From a virus: a stretch of DNA of 46,608 nucleotides. Position numbers and translations under genes: made by a program. Under the pieces are notes generated by a model. It was not told the DNA's origin. It did no database searches and saw nothing but the letters and a program-made list of their open reading frames with translations. The stretch covers positions 1 to 46,608 of the IMG/VR virus record IMGVR_UViG_3300027965_000072, one strand, 5' to 3'. Shown here piece by piece: positions 7,388 through 15,489 of this stretch (its first letter is position 1; the number at the start of each line of letters is the position of its first letter).

Positions 7388-7567
7388 CTAGGCCGCCGTG
7401 CTCCCGAACTCCCGCCGCAGCAGGTCGACCAGCACCGCCCCCACGGTCGTGTCCTCGTCCAGCGCCCGCTGATGCAGCGCCTTCTTAAGCGCGCGCGGGC
7501 ACCGGAACGCCACAACCGCCGGCTTGTCCGTTTGCCTCACTGATTCGCTATGTTGGGGTATTGACAT
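7388..7567 (-). CDS. Ribbon-helix-helix-type small regulator
   Basis: 59 aa. After an 18-residue polar start, the sequence AVVAFRCPRALKKALHQRAL through TTVGAVLVDLLRREF has the strand-helix-helix layout of Arc/MetJ/CopG-type repressors: one strand for the major groove, then two helices for dimer formation. It is the first gene of the leftward chain and is divergent from the Xre gene, 60 bp apart. The inverted and direct repeats between the two genes are its likely operator. It may act as a Cro- or Arc-like partner in the lysis-lysogeny switch. Confidence 0.75.
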   Translation of the reverse strand: MSIPQHSESVRQTDKPAVVAFRCPRALKKALHQRALDEDTTVGAVLVDLLRREFGSTAA

Positions 7568-7627
7568 GTTGCTTTGTTGCCATGGTAGATCGTACTCATA
7601 CTCATACGAGTATGTCAAGAGGTTTTT
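7561..7627. promoter_or_regulatory. Divergent promoter/operator region of the lysogeny switch
   Basis: It holds an inverted repeat CATACTC-ATAC-GAGTATG (7596..7613) next to a direct ACTCAT repeat. On the minus strand TTGACA (7611..7616) and TACGAT 18 nt further form a plausible promoter for the ribbon-helix-helix gene, with the palindrome between the two boxes, a classic repression layout. The plus-strand promoter of the Xre gene is not clear. The AT-rich composition stands out from the GC-rich surroundings. Confidence 0.7.
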
Positions 7628-8488
7628 TTGAAGAACCCCGTACGCAAGTTCCGCGAAGCCCTCGGCGTCAGCCGCACGCAGCTCGCCGTCGCGATCGGCA
7701 AGTCGCCCCAAATCCTTGAAAAATACGAGGCCGAGCCCTCCGCCGAAATCATCCAGTCACTCGAGCGATACGCCGCCTCTATCGGACGCCCCGACGCCAT
7801 TCCGCTCCTCGACCCGGAGATCACCGCCCACCAGATCGCCGCCACCACCGCCGCTGCGCCCCCCGCGGACGCCATACCGTTCCCCGGCATCCTCTCGGAC
7901 CTCTCGGACGACGACGTCTGGCTCGTCCACCAGCTCGTCAACATCCTCCGCGACCGGCCGCAAGGCGATATCTTCCATCTCCTCGAAACCACCCTGCAAA
8001 AAGCGGCCAGGGCATACGTCGCCGCGCCCCAAGGTAAACCAGCGAAAGCATCCCGGCCCTCCCCGCGGATAGTACGTTCTACCCAACCAAGATCAGGACC
8101 AGAAGTACCAGAATCCGTGCTAAATGTATTGCATAATACAGCCTCGGACCCGGACTTCCAGCAGTGCATCCTGGCGTTGGGGGAGATCTGGGCAGCGGGG
8201 GATTTGGACGCCAGGGATTCAATCATCCGGAACTGCCGCACATTTGCGCGGTTAGCGATGGCTGTGAAGAGGATACAAGGTGGGAAACCTGATCGTGTTG
8301 CGGCGCCAGGTAGCGCCGATTTCCAAGGACGAGTGGAGAGCCTTTTGGAGGACGCGAAGCGAATTGAACGAGAGCCTGACTTGCGCGAACGCGAAGCTCC
8401 GCCTCCTGAAAGAGGCGGACCGGGAGTGGAACCGCTGGAAACAGGAAATATTCGAAAGACTGGCGGCCGGCGCCGAAATCGAGGATGA
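7628..8488 (+). CDS. Xre-type HTH regulator, likely lysogeny regulator
   Basis: 286 aa from a TTG start at 7628 with AAGAGG 6 nt upstream. Residues about 3-35 (PVRKFREALGVSRTQLAVAI then KSPQILEKYE) form a helix-turn-helix of the Xre type. The middle part is helical (DDVWLVHQLVNILRDRPQ). A second helical block (QQCILALGEIWAAGDLD) follows. The last 60 residues are Arg/Glu/Pro-rich and overlap another ORF in a different frame. There is no LexA/CI-type peptidase motif, so induction would not use RecA-driven self-cleavage. Its position opposite the ribbon-helix-helix gene suggests a repressor or switch protein. Confidence 0.75.
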   Translation: MKNPVRKFREALGVSRTQLAVAIGKSPQILEKYEAEPSAEIIQSLERYAASIGRPDAIPLLDPEITAHQIAATTAAAPPADAIPFPGILSDLSDDDVWLVHQLVNILRDRPQGDIFHLLETTLQKAARAYVAAPQGKPAKASRPSPRIVRSTQPRSGPEVPESVLNVLHNTASDPDFQQCILALGEIWAAGDLDARDSIIRNCRTFARLAMAVKRIQGGKPDRVAAPGSADFQGRVESLLEDAKRIEREPDLREREAPPPERGGPGVEPLETGNIRKTGGRRRNRG

Positions 8489-8507
8489 CGGCAGGATAGC
8501 CGGGTAG
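8280..8507 (+). CDS. Small charged helical protein overlapping the Xre gene
   Basis: 75 aa from a GTG at 8280 with GAGG about 8 nt upstream. The composition looks like a true protein: a Trp/Arg/Glu-rich helix (KDEWRAFWRTRSELNESLTC and onwards). It is in a different frame and overlaps the last 209 nt of the Xre gene. Either both frames are used, or one is the true C-terminus reached by a frameshift. Phage lysogeny regions often hold such small helical proteins. Function unknown. Confidence 0.5.
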   Translation: MGNLIVLRRQVAPISKDEWRAFWRTRSELNESLTCANAKLRLLKEADREWNRWKQEIFERLAAGAEIEDDGRIAG

Positions 8508-8527
8508 CCCGCACGCTGAGGAAAGTC

Positions 8528-9079
8528 ATGATGAAAGCAACCCTCTTTTTCTGCTGCGTCTGCCTCACCTTGGCGGGCGCCCTGTTCGGCCAGGACGCCA
8601 CAACCGACGACCACCCCGAGCTCCGCGGGTGGTCCTCGGCGCGCTGGGGCATGAACCTCGCCGAGCTCCGCGCCGCATTCCCGGCCGCTCGCCCCATCGA
8701 TCCGCCGCAGCGTAACCTCGGCGCCCTCCAGCGCCTCCGCGCCGCCGGCGTCGCCTTCGGCCCCGTTCAGGCCACCGCCGCCTTCGAATTCGACCCCAAC
8801 GCGGACCGCCTCGTCGCCGTCACCCTCGACCCCGATCCCGCCATCTCCGCCACATCCGCCTTTTCGCAGCTCCGCGCCGCCCTGGTCGAAAAGTACGGCA
8901 CGCCGGCATCCGAAGGCACCGCCACGCACCGCACCGCCTCCGGCTCCGTGCTGCGCAACCGCGTCGTACAGTGGCGCATGAAACACACCACCGTCACTCT
9001 CACCTGGTACGGCGAAGGCGACCCGGTCGGCATGGTTGCCGCCCGCTACTCCGAACGCAAGAGCGACTCATCCCTTTAG
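8528..9079 (+). CDS. Secreted protein with Sec signal peptide
   Basis: 183 aa. Residues 1-21 (MMKATLFFCCVCLTLAGALF then GQ) form a signal peptide, so the mature protein is exported. The mature part begins with acidic residues and a WSSARWGMNLAELRAAFP segment of the WGM kind seen in periplasmic proteins. It ends with strand-rich sequence (TTVTLTWYGEGDPVGMVAAR). GAGGA lies 7 nt before the ATG. It sits in the immunity region on the plus strand, where genes expressed in the lysogen are usual, so it is probably a conversion gene. No family assigned. Confidence 0.75.
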   Translation: MMKATLFFCCVCLTLAGALFGQDATTDDHPELRGWSSARWGMNLAELRAAFPAARPIDPPQRNLGALQRLRAAGVAFGPVQATAAFEFDPNADRLVAVTLDPDPAISATSAFSQLRAALVEKYGTPASEGTATHRTASGSVLRNRVVQWRMKHTTVTLTWYGEGDPVGMVAARYSERKSDSSL

Positions 9080-9086
9080 ATTCCGA

Positions 9087-9117
9087 TTGACAATAGACTA
9101 TTGTCACGATACAATAG
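9087..9117 (+). promoter_or_regulatory. higBA promoter and operator
   Basis: TTGACA at 9087..9092, a 17-nt spacer and TACAAT at 9110..9115 make a near-consensus sigma-70 promoter. A perfect inverted repeat GACAATAG-A-CTATTGTC (9089..9105) covers the -35 box and spacer. A further half-site ACAATAG (9111..9117) overlaps the -10 box. HigA-type antitoxins bind such sites, so autorepression is likely. Transcription should start at about 9121-9123, which is the GTG of higB. Confidence 0.85.
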
Positions 9118-9121
9118 TCTC

Positions 9122-9397
9122 GTGATCGAAAGTTTCCGCAGCAAGGCGCTCGAACAGTTGTTCAACGGCAAGCCCAAGCTGGTGGAAGCGTCCCTGCGCC
9201 GCAAGGTCGAAAACATCCTGGTCGCCCTGGCCGCCGCCCCGGAGATCGCCGCCATGGATCTCCCCGGCTTCGATCTCCACCAGCTCCAGGGCGACCAGGC
9301 CGGAACGTGGGCCGTCAAGGTCAATAAGAATTGGCGCATCACTTTCCGCTTCGAAAACGGCAGCGCCCACGATGTCGATTTCGTGGACTACCATTAG
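9122..9397 (+). CDS. higB: HigB-family toxin (RelE-like mRNA interferase)
   Basis: 91 aa. HigB toxins cut mRNA on the ribosome. The sequence has the family layout: N-terminal [15 protein letters not shown], middle [20 protein letters not shown], then LPGFDLHQL and the C-terminal [17 protein letters not shown] ... DVDFVDYH, including the conserved W-I-F strand and final DYH. Start: GTG at 9122. Because the promoter predicts transcription to start at this codon, the mRNA would be leaderless. higA follows 8 nt downstream. The pair probably stabilises the prophage or defends against other phages. Confidence 0.92.
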   Translation: MIESFRSKALEQLFNGKPKLVEASLRRKVENILVALAAAPEIAAMDLPGFDLHQLQGDQAGTWAVKVNKNWRITFRFENGSAHDVDFVDYH

Positions 9398-9405
9398 GAG
9401 AAACC

Positions 9406-9690
9406 ATGCAGATGAAGAACCCGCCCCATCCCGGCCGCATCGTCAAAGACGAATGCCTCGCGCCGCTCGGCCTGACCGTCACCGCGGCCGCTCGTGTCCT
9501 CGGTGTCACCCGCCAGACTCTCAATAACCTGGTCAACGAAAAGGCCGGCATCTCTCCCGAAATGGCCGTGCGTCTCGCCAAAGCCTTCGGGAGCACCGCG
9601 GAGGCCTGGCTCCGCATGCAGGTAATCTACGACCTCGCCCACGTCCCCGAATCCGAAATCGCCGTCAAACGCTACAGAAAGGCGTCCTGA
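9406..9690 (+). CDS. higA: HigA-family antitoxin, Xre HTH
   Basis: 94 aa. The sequence [20 protein letters not shown], then [20 protein letters not shown] and the [20 protein letters not shown] segment are characteristic of HigA/VapI-type antitoxins: a five-helix Xre domain that binds the operator and neutralises HigB. TAGGAG lies 6 nt before the ATG. Its TGA sits in a 10-bp palindrome (TGAGCGCTCA, 9688..9697) that also holds the stop codon of the convergent beta-helix gene. Confidence 0.92.
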   Translation: MQMKNPPHPGRIVKDECLAPLGLTVTAAARVLGVTRQTLNNLVNEKAGISPEMAVRLAKAFGSTAEAWLRMQVIYDLAHVPESEIAVKRYRKAS

Positions 9691-9694
9691 GCGC

Positions 9695-11935
9695 TCACCG
9701 CACCACACCGCCGGCCAGCCGCCCCGTCACCGTAGAGGTCCCCAAGCCCGTTGTAAACGATCCCGTCGCCTTGTAGCCACCAATCACAAACCGGTAGTAG
9801 TACGTGGTGTTCGGCGCCAGCCGCCGGTCGTGTCCGTTCTGGATCACCCCCGAGCCCACGATCAGCTTCCGGTGCGATCCCGTCACGATCGTCCCCGCCC
9901 GCTGGTCCGTATCGCTCAGCGGAAAGTAATCCGGCCGCACGTCATCCACCACCGTGTACGGCCCGGTCTCGTTCGGCAGGTTCGTGCTGGTCGTGACCTC
10001 GATATTCGCGGTCTGTCCCGAGAGCGGCGTGGGCACCGTGTAATCGAACGCGACATTCTCCCAGCCCGGCGTCACCGTGAAATCCGTAATCATCGGCAGC
10101 TGCGTCATGTCGACGCCGATGTCCTTCCCGTCCGTGCCCGCGTTGTGGTACGGAGAAGAAGCCGTCACCGCATAATTGCCCGCCGCGGCGCCCACGAAAG
10201 GATTGCTCCATGCCTGATAGAAGTTGCCCACGCAGGTACCGTGCCCGGTGCACGGCTCGTAAATCGACTGGCTGCGCCCGGGCACGGTGTTGTTCTCGAA
10301 CTCGCCGGTTTGCACCCGCAGACTCCACGCCCCGGTGTTGGCCCCCACGTAGTTCATGCCTTCCCCGTCGCAGTTTGCGCTCATGAATCCGTCCTGCAAC
10401 AGGTTGTTGGTGACGTTGAGGCCGTTATGCCAGGGTGGTCCCGAACACCCCGCGCCCGCCACGAACCACATCGCATAGTAAGTCCACTGCCCCAGGTAAT
10501 CCGTGTTGTGGTTGATCGTGTAGTTCGTCACCCCATTCGTCAGATAGATGCCGTACTGGTTGTATCCGCAGGGGGAGCCGCTGGTGGATGTGCTGGCGCA
10601 GAGAATGCGCGAGTCTTTCCAGCTCAGATTGTTCGAGAACGTATACCCGCTGGAGTTGCCGCCGCCCGGATATTCCGGCACCGCGTAACTGGTGGTGGAA
10701 TAGGCCAGCGTCGCATCCATGCCGCTCGCCCCGAAGAGGCGCGGCGTGTTCACCAGGAGATTGTTCTCGATGTCCACATTGTTGTTCAGCCACCCCGGCT
10801 CCTCGATCTCCACGATCTGGTTCGCCGTGTTGGTGAAGGTGCCATTCGTCGAGTAGGCCCGCGTCGTCGTCGCAGTGCTGGAGGAGGTCACCGTCGCAAT
10901 CGGAATCGCCTCCCACGCCGATCCGGTATTGATCGCGATGACTCGCCCCACCCACGCGGAAGTGAGCGCCCATGCGCCAGTAAAGCTGAGCTGGTTCCCG
11001 CCGCTGATGGTCACCGTCGCGCCGTTCGGAGCCGTGCTGCTCTGCATGATCGGGTTGAACCACAGACCATTCGTCTGATTGCCGCAGCCGTTGCCGCCAT
11101 TCTCGAACCAGTTCCACTTGATGGTCGCGCCGTTCATCTGCTTCAGTTCGAACGGATTCTTCAGGCACAGCGACCGCCCGATGTAATTCGGGCTGTTGCT
11201 GTACCACTTGTACGGCTTGTAGAAAATGTTGTGCTCGACCACCATGTTGGCGCTCGGCGGATCCACATAACCGAGATCCGCGCCGCCCACCAGCACGTTC
11301 TCGCTCGCGCCCACAATCCAGTTGTTTGTCAGCGTGATCGGCCCCGGGCCGCCCCAGGACGCGACACCCTGTCCGTCCTGCGCATCGTACGGCGTCTCCT
11401 CTACCCACGAATCCGCCATCGTGAACCCCTGCGTGTTCGCCACAATCGCGTGATGAACGTCCGTGTTAGTGAAATTGCCGTGGATGTACACCTGCTCCAG
11501 CGTGATCGCCCCAGGCAGGCTCGTGTCTGAACTGGCCGTCTCCGCCAGGCACACGAAGCATTCGATCGCCGTCGTTCCCGAATGCGTGATCTCCACGCCG
11601 CGGATCGTGACGCCCGAAACGTTCGGAGTCTGGGCCGGAATCACAATCCCCTGGTTGTTGGTCAGAACGATCTTCGGAAAGTAGGCCGAGTGCGATGGTG
11701 TAATCCGAATCCCCGCCGCCGGAAGCAGCGATTGGTTCCCCACGATCGTCACGTTGCTCTTGGTCAGGGTGTCGCCCGCCGTGTTGATCGTGCCCGAGAG
11801 CACCAGCGTGTCTCCGGCCTGCACCGCTGCAAACGCGGCCGTCAAGGACACATAGTCGCAACCCGAGGTGCACACCGTGTGCGTCGCCGCCTGCAGAGCG
11901 GCCGCCATTCCCAGCACCACTGCCAGTCTCTTCAT
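9695..11935 (-). CDS. Secreted right-handed parallel beta-helix protein
   Basis: 746 aa. A signal peptide (MKRLAVVLGMAAALQAATHT) is followed by a pectate-lyase-like solenoid: repeated turns with NNWIV, EHNIF, IENNLLVN, FSNNLSW and TINHNTDY patterns (about residues 60-560). The C-terminal 130 residues are a fibronectin-III-like domain with a TTYYYRFVIGG strand. Beta-helix proteins bind or cut polysaccharide; phage tail spikes share the fold, but spikes do not carry Sec signals. The ATG overlaps the LamG-like gene stop (ATGA), so it is the last of a coupled trio. A variant palindrome GCACAC-C-GTGTGC lies at 11871..11883 in the signal-peptide region. Likely secreted or surface-attached cargo. 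Confidence 0.85.
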   Translation of the reverse strand: MKRLAVVLGMAAALQAATHTVCTSGCDYVSLTAAFAAVQAGDTLVLSGTINTAGDTLTKSNVTIVGNQSLLPAAGIRITPSHSAYFPKIVLTNNQGIVIPAQTPNVSGVTIRGVEITHSGTTAIECFVCLAETASSDTSLPGAITLEQVYIHGNFTNTDVHHAIVANTQGFTMADSWVEETPYDAQDGQGVASWGGPGPITLTNNWIVGASENVLVGGADLGYVDPPSANMVVEHNIFYKPYKWYSNSPNYIGRSLCLKNPFELKQMNGATIKWNWFENGGNGCGNQTNGLWFNPIMQSSTAPNGATVTISGGNQLSFTGAWALTSAWVGRVIAINTGSAWEAIPIATVTSSSTATTTRAYSTNGTFTNTANQIVEIEEPGWLNNNVDIENNLLVNTPRLFGASGMDATLAYSTTSYAVPEYPGGGNSSGYTFSNNLSWKDSRILCASTSTSGSPCGYNQYGIYLTNGVTNYTINHNTDYLGQWTYYAMWFVAGAGCSGPPWHNGLNVTNNLLQDGFMSANCDGEGMNYVGANTGAWSLRVQTGEFENNTVPGRSQSIYEPCTGHGTCVGNFYQAWSNPFVGAAAGNYAVTASSPYHNAGTDGKDIGVDMTQLPMITDFTVTPGWENVAFDYTVPTPLSGQTANIEVTTSTNLPNETGPYTVVDDVRPDYFPLSDTDQRAGTIVTGSHRKLIVGSGVIQNGHDRRLAPNTTYYYRFVIGGYKATGSFTTGLGTSTVTGRLAGGVVR

Positions 11936-13077
11936 TGGATGATCAGCCCTCCGCCCGCAAAAGCCGCCCCGTTATCCGTGCCCACGGTGTAGAAAGTCGA
12001 CCCCGGCTTCTGGTTGTTGTAGCTCGCCGTGATCCAGGCCGTCGAGCGCACCACATTCGAGATCCGCGCCTCGTCGATCGTGCCCACCGTGTGCGTGCCA
12101 GAGGTAGAACCGCCGATAACGTTCGCGTACCCGCTGTATACCGCCGATGTGCCCGTATAGGTCGCTGCCTGCAGCCCGTTGATGTAGAGCGTTCCGGTCT
12201 GCCCCGAGCCGATTCCTGTGATCGTGTAGACCAGGTAATACCAGGTATTCAGCGATGGGTTGGCATAAGACATCGCCGCGCCCCAGGTCCCATCCCCGCT
12301 GTCCGCCACACCGGTGAAGTAAGGCGTCGAGCTGGCATAGCTGACTTCCAGGCCATACCCGTAAGTCTGAGCACCCTGCACCTTGCCGAAAATCGAGGAG
12401 TAAATCGTGCCGCTGAAAGCACTGAGATTCACCCACGCCGAAAAGGTCGCGGGCCCCGAGGTCGGCGGATCGGCCGCCAGCGCGATGTAGCTGTTCGCCG
12501 CCGCGAAGCTCTCACCGTATCCGACCAGCCCCGTCACTTGCGCCGGCTCATTGGTCGTGTTCGTGCTGTTGTTCCCGTTAGAGGTGCTGTCCTTGTAGTC
12601 GGCCGCCGCGCCCGTTCCCGCCTCCTTCAGGTGCCACACGCCCTTGTAGTTCGCATCCCACGTCCCCGCCACATTGCCCTGGAACGTCGTGACCGAGGCC
12701 TTCCCGTACCACAGGTAAATCACCGTGCCGTTGCTCAGCGATGGCACATTGATCCACACCACTGCCTGTCCGGTGGTCGCGCTGTAAAGCTCCCACTCGA
12801 ATGCCAGCACCGTGCTGCCCGCCGCATCCGAAGTGAAAATCACATCGCACGCCACAGTCATCGATCCCTGCGCGCAGGTATTCTGCACCATACCGCCATT
12901 TGCCGCCGTTTTCAGAAACGGGAACGTCCCCGAGACGAGCATCGGGAAATTCGTCTGTGTGCCCGGCACCTGGCCGCCGTTCACGCTAATCGTGCGGTAA
13001 TGGCTGTAGCCGTTCGCCCACGGCTGCGCCAGCGCGGCCGTCGACGCAAGCACCAGCGCCAGAAGGATGCGCCTCAT
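11932..13077 (-). CDS. Secreted DUF2341/LamG-like (concanavalin-type) protein
   Basis: 381 aa. Signal peptide at 1-20 ([20 protein letters not shown]). Residues about 20-115 match the DUF2341 type (YSHYRTISVNG ... AVVWINVPSL ... IYLWYG). Residues about 150-365 form a LamG-like jelly roll (KGVWHLKEAG, FSAWVNLSAF, TWYYLVYTIT, TGTLYINGLQ, IDEARISNVVRS). Both modules are typical of carbohydrate or surface binding. The ATG at 13077 overlaps the upstream TGA, and its own stop overlaps the beta-helix start, so the three cargo genes form one translational unit. No catalytic residues are visible, so binding or adhesion is more likely than hydrolysis. Confidence 0.85.
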   Translation of the reverse strand: MRRILLALVLASTAALAQPWANGYSHYRTISVNGGQVPGTQTNFPMLVSGTFPFLKTAANGGMVQNTCAQGSMTVACDVIFTSDAAGSTVLAFEWELYSATTGQAVVWINVPSLSNGTVIYLWYGKASVTTFQGNVAGTWDANYKGVWHLKEAGTGAAADYKDSTSNGNNSTNTTNEPAQVTGLVGYGESFAAANSYIALAADPPTSGPATFSAWVNLSAFSGTIYSSIFGKVQGAQTYGYGLEVSYASSTPYFTGVADSGDGTWGAAMSYANPSLNTWYYLVYTITGIGSGQTGTLYINGLQAATYTGTSAVYSGYANVIGGSTSGTHTVGTIDEARISNVVRSTAWITASYNNQKPGSTFYTVGTDNGAAFAGGGLIIQ

Positions 13078-15101
13078 TGGTCGCACTCCAGCACCAGCGT
13101 CGCCTGCGTTGCGCCGGAAGCCGCCGTCAGCTTGATGCCGACAATGTCATTCTGCGCCACCAGCGTTGTCCAGCCGGTGAGCGTCGTGGAGTGAATCGCC
13201 GTGCCGGTCGAGATCGCCGGCGCCGCCGAAGCCACGATGGAGTTAGCCGAGGTCGGAATCGCCGTGCCGGTCGCCACCTTCCACACATCGAAACTCGCGG
13301 TCCCGGTATCCACCGTGATGTTCCACGCCGAGAGCGTGCACGCGTACGGCACCGTCAGGTACTTCACCTGGCCGGCGGAGAGCGCCGTGCCGCCCCCGTC
13401 GAACGCCCAGCCGATCGCCCGCTTCGCCGGTGCGTACGAGGCGGTCGCCGCGTTGCCCGCATATGGCAGCAGATTCCCGCTCGTGTCGCGGATCTCGAAC
13501 GCCGCGGCCGTCGAATTGAAGAAGGCCACATTGACCGCGTTGTTCATCCATTGCCACCCCGTCACGCCATCGCCATTGCACAGATACACACGCCCCGAGT
13601 TCGTCCCGCCGCCCGTCACCACATACCAGAGCGGCGTCGTGCAGGTAGGCATCGCGGCGTACGTTCCGCTGGATTCCGGCGCAGCAGGCCCGGAAACCGC
13701 CAGCGGGCCCGTGCTCCCCGACTGGAACGACTTGCAGGTCAGATTCCCCGAGCCGTCATCCGTACACCCCGGCAGCGTTCCCGCGCCGACCACCTGCATC
13801 GAGGTGCCGTCATAGTCGAGCAGATAGAGCCCGCCCGCGGTCAGCATGCCATTGCCAAGCGCCACACCCGCCTGCGTCAGCACATTCTTGACGCCGAGCC
13901 CGTTCACATTGATCGTGGTCGCGCCGGTGTTCGTGTTCGCCACCTTCACCAGCAGCGGGCTCTGGCCATAAGCGGAATAAGCGGTCGCTGGCGCGCAGGT
14001 AATCGCGTTTGGCGTCGCCGAAGTGTCCGCGCAGTATACCGTGTTCGCCAGCGACGCCGGCGTCACCACCCCGGCCGGCCCCGTCGGACCGGTCGGACCG
14101 GTCGGACCGGTAGCTCCGATCTGCGACCACAGATTCCAGTTCGCCGGATTGAAGCTCGCCCCGCTCGTAAACGAGGTGCTCGCCTCATAGGTCTGCCCGC
14201 CATACGTCACCACATCGTACGGATTGTAGGCCGTCGCCGTCTGCCACGCCCCGCGGAAAGTGAATCCCTGCCCCTGCGGTCCGGTCGGACCGGTCGGCCC
14301 CACCGCCCCGGTCGGCCCGGTCAGCCCTTGCGGTCCCGTAGGCCCCGTAGCCCCCACCGGCCCCACCAGGCCAGCGATCGACAGGTTCCAGTCCGCGTGC
14401 GTCCCCGATCCGCCGATCCCGCCGCACACGCCCGCCGCGGCCGCCGTCGCAGTAAACGTCAGCGATCCCGTGCCGCTGTTGTAGGCCGTGATCGGCCCCG
14501 TCATGTAGGCCCCCGGCGTCCCGCTGGACGCCAACTGCAGGCATGCCCCCACCGTATAGGCCAGCCCCGGCTGAGTCGTGAGGCTCACGGTGCCAGCTCC
14601 GATCGCCAGCGCCGTCGCGCTCGTCGCCGCGTATCCCGAGGGATACGCCGCCACCCAGTCCCCCGCCGCCGCGCTCCACACCCACAACTGCCCGTCCGCC
14701 AGCCCAGCCCCGTTGATCCGGTGCACGCTCACCACCCCCGCTGGCCCGGCCGAATCCCACAACTGCGGAATCGTCAGCGTCGCGGCCGTCGCCGGCACCA
14801 CCCACCGCTCCTCGCCCATCGGCAGGAGCTGCCCCGCCGCGTTCAGCATCCGGTACTGCGCGCGATAGGTGCAGCCGAAGCAGCCGGCCAGGCTGAAATC
14901 CACCACGCCCCCCGCGCCCACCGTCACCGTCCGGTTGCTCGGCGAAAGCGTCGGGCTCCCCACCGGCCCCGACACCACGATCTGGCTCCCCGCCGGCCAC
15001 GCCGTCTGCCCGTCGTTGAGCAGCAGCGTCCAGTGCACATGCGTCTGCGCCGCCGCCAGGCCGCACCAGGCCACCGCCAGAATTGCGAATTTCCCCCTCA
15101 C
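13074..15101 (-). CDS. Secreted collagen-like protein
   Basis: 675 aa from GTG at 15101 (AAGGAG 6 nt upstream). Signal peptide [19 protein letters not shown]. The N-terminal 240 residues are strand-rich. Two Gly-X-Y runs follow, a long one ([20 protein letters not shown] and onwards, about residues 250-285) and a shorter one ([16 protein letters not shown]), separated by a carbohydrate-binding-like [20 protein letters not shown] segment. The C-terminus (about 300 residues) looks like a trimeric fibre head. Collagen-like repeats are common in phage fibres, but a Sec signal and a position after the endolysin argue for an exported product. A perfect palindromic site (15120..15131) lies just upstream of the Shine-Dalgarno. 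Confidence 0.82.
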   Translation of the reverse strand: MRGKFAILAVAWCGLAAAQTHVHWTLLLNDGQTAWPAGSQIVVSGPVGSPTLSPSNRTVTVGAGGVVDFSLAGCFGCTYRAQYRMLNAAGQLLPMGEERWVVPATAATLTIPQLWDSAGPAGVVSVHRINGAGLADGQLWVWSAAAGDWVAAYPSGYAATSATALAIGAGTVSLTTQPGLAYTVGACLQLASSGTPGAYMTGPITAYNSGTGSLTFTATAAAAGVCGGIGGSGTHADWNLSIAGLVGPVGATGPTGPQGLTGPTGAVGPTGPTGPQGQGFTFRGAWQTATAYNPYDVVTYGGQTYEASTSFTSGASFNPANWNLWSQIGATGPTGPTGPTGPAGVVTPASLANTVYCADTSATPNAITCAPATAYSAYGQSPLLVKVANTNTGATTINVNGLGVKNVLTQAGVALGNGMLTAGGLYLLDYDGTSMQVVGAGTLPGCTDDGSGNLTCKSFQSGSTGPLAVSGPAAPESSGTYAAMPTCTTPLWYVVTGGGTNSGRVYLCNGDGVTGWQWMNNAVNVAFFNSTAAAFEIRDTSGNLLPYAGNAATASYAPAKRAIGWAFDGGGTALSAGQVKYLTVPYACTLSAWNITVDTGTASFDVWKVATGTAIPTSANSIVASAAPAISTGTAIHSTTLTGWTTLVAQNDIVGIKLTAASGATQATLVLECDQ

Positions 15102-15119
15102 GCCCGCTCCTTTTCCCTC

Positions 15120-15131
15120 GCACACGTGTGC
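15120..15131. promoter_or_regulatory. Dispersed palindrome, site 3 (GCACACGTGTGC)
   Basis: Perfect copy, extended to a 16-bp palindrome TCGCACACGTGTGCGA (15118..15133). It lies in the 34-bp gap between the endolysin stop and the start of the secreted cargo operon, so it is well placed to control the cargo genes. Confidence 0.75.
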
Positions 15132-15135
15132 GAGC

Positions 15136-15489
15136 CTACGCCCCGATCGCCAGCACGTCCCGCAACGGCGTGTCCGCCGCCACCTGCCCGCCGAACCCCT
15201 CGAGCACGAACCGCAGATACCCCGCCGTGTCGTTCTCCTCCGGCGGTGCCCACTGCGCGATCGCCTCCCCGAGCGTCAGTCCCCGGTCCGCATACAGCCG
15301 GAGCTGCCGCTCGAGGTCCGCCCACCCGTCCGCGTCCGAATCGATCGCCCCGATATCGTCCGGCCCGATCCCCGCGTGCGACGCGTGCGGGGAGTGCCGC
15401 AGATCCCCCGGATTGTGCCGCCGCGCCGGCAGCGTCCCCGCGCGAAAGAACCCCTCCTCCGTCGCGATCAGTTGCGCCAGGCGCGTCAC
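15136..15489 (-). CDS. Endolysin (lysozyme/transglycosylase-like muramidase)
   Basis: 117 aa. The sequence LAQLIATEEGFFRAGTLPAR, then RHNPGDLR, then DGWADLERQLRLYADRGLTL and IAQWAPPEEN...YLRFVLEGFG is the layout of small phage muramidases with a lysozyme-like fold. The Glu in ATEEGF is the likely catalytic residue, and the Trp-Ala-Pro segment closes the fold. It would cut peptidoglycan at lysis. It starts by ATGA overlap with the holin-like gene, the usual holin-endolysin order. Confidence 0.85.
   Translation of the reverse strand: MTRLAQLIATEEGFFRAGTLPARRHNPGDLRHSPHASHAGIGPDDIGAIDSDADGWADLERQLRLYADRGLTLGEAIAQWAPPEENDTAGYLRFVLEGFGGQVAADTPLRDVLAIGA

Noticed and set aside
11871-11883. GCACAC-C-GTGTGC, a 13-nt version of the dispersed palindrome
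   Set aside because: It has an extra central base that changes the spacing of the arms, and it lies in the signal-peptide codons of the beta-helix gene, so I did not count it among the eight sites.
14080-14360. GGACCGGTC-type 9-bp repeats as regulatory iterons
   Set aside because: They encode the Gly-X-Y collagen-like runs, so coding explains them.
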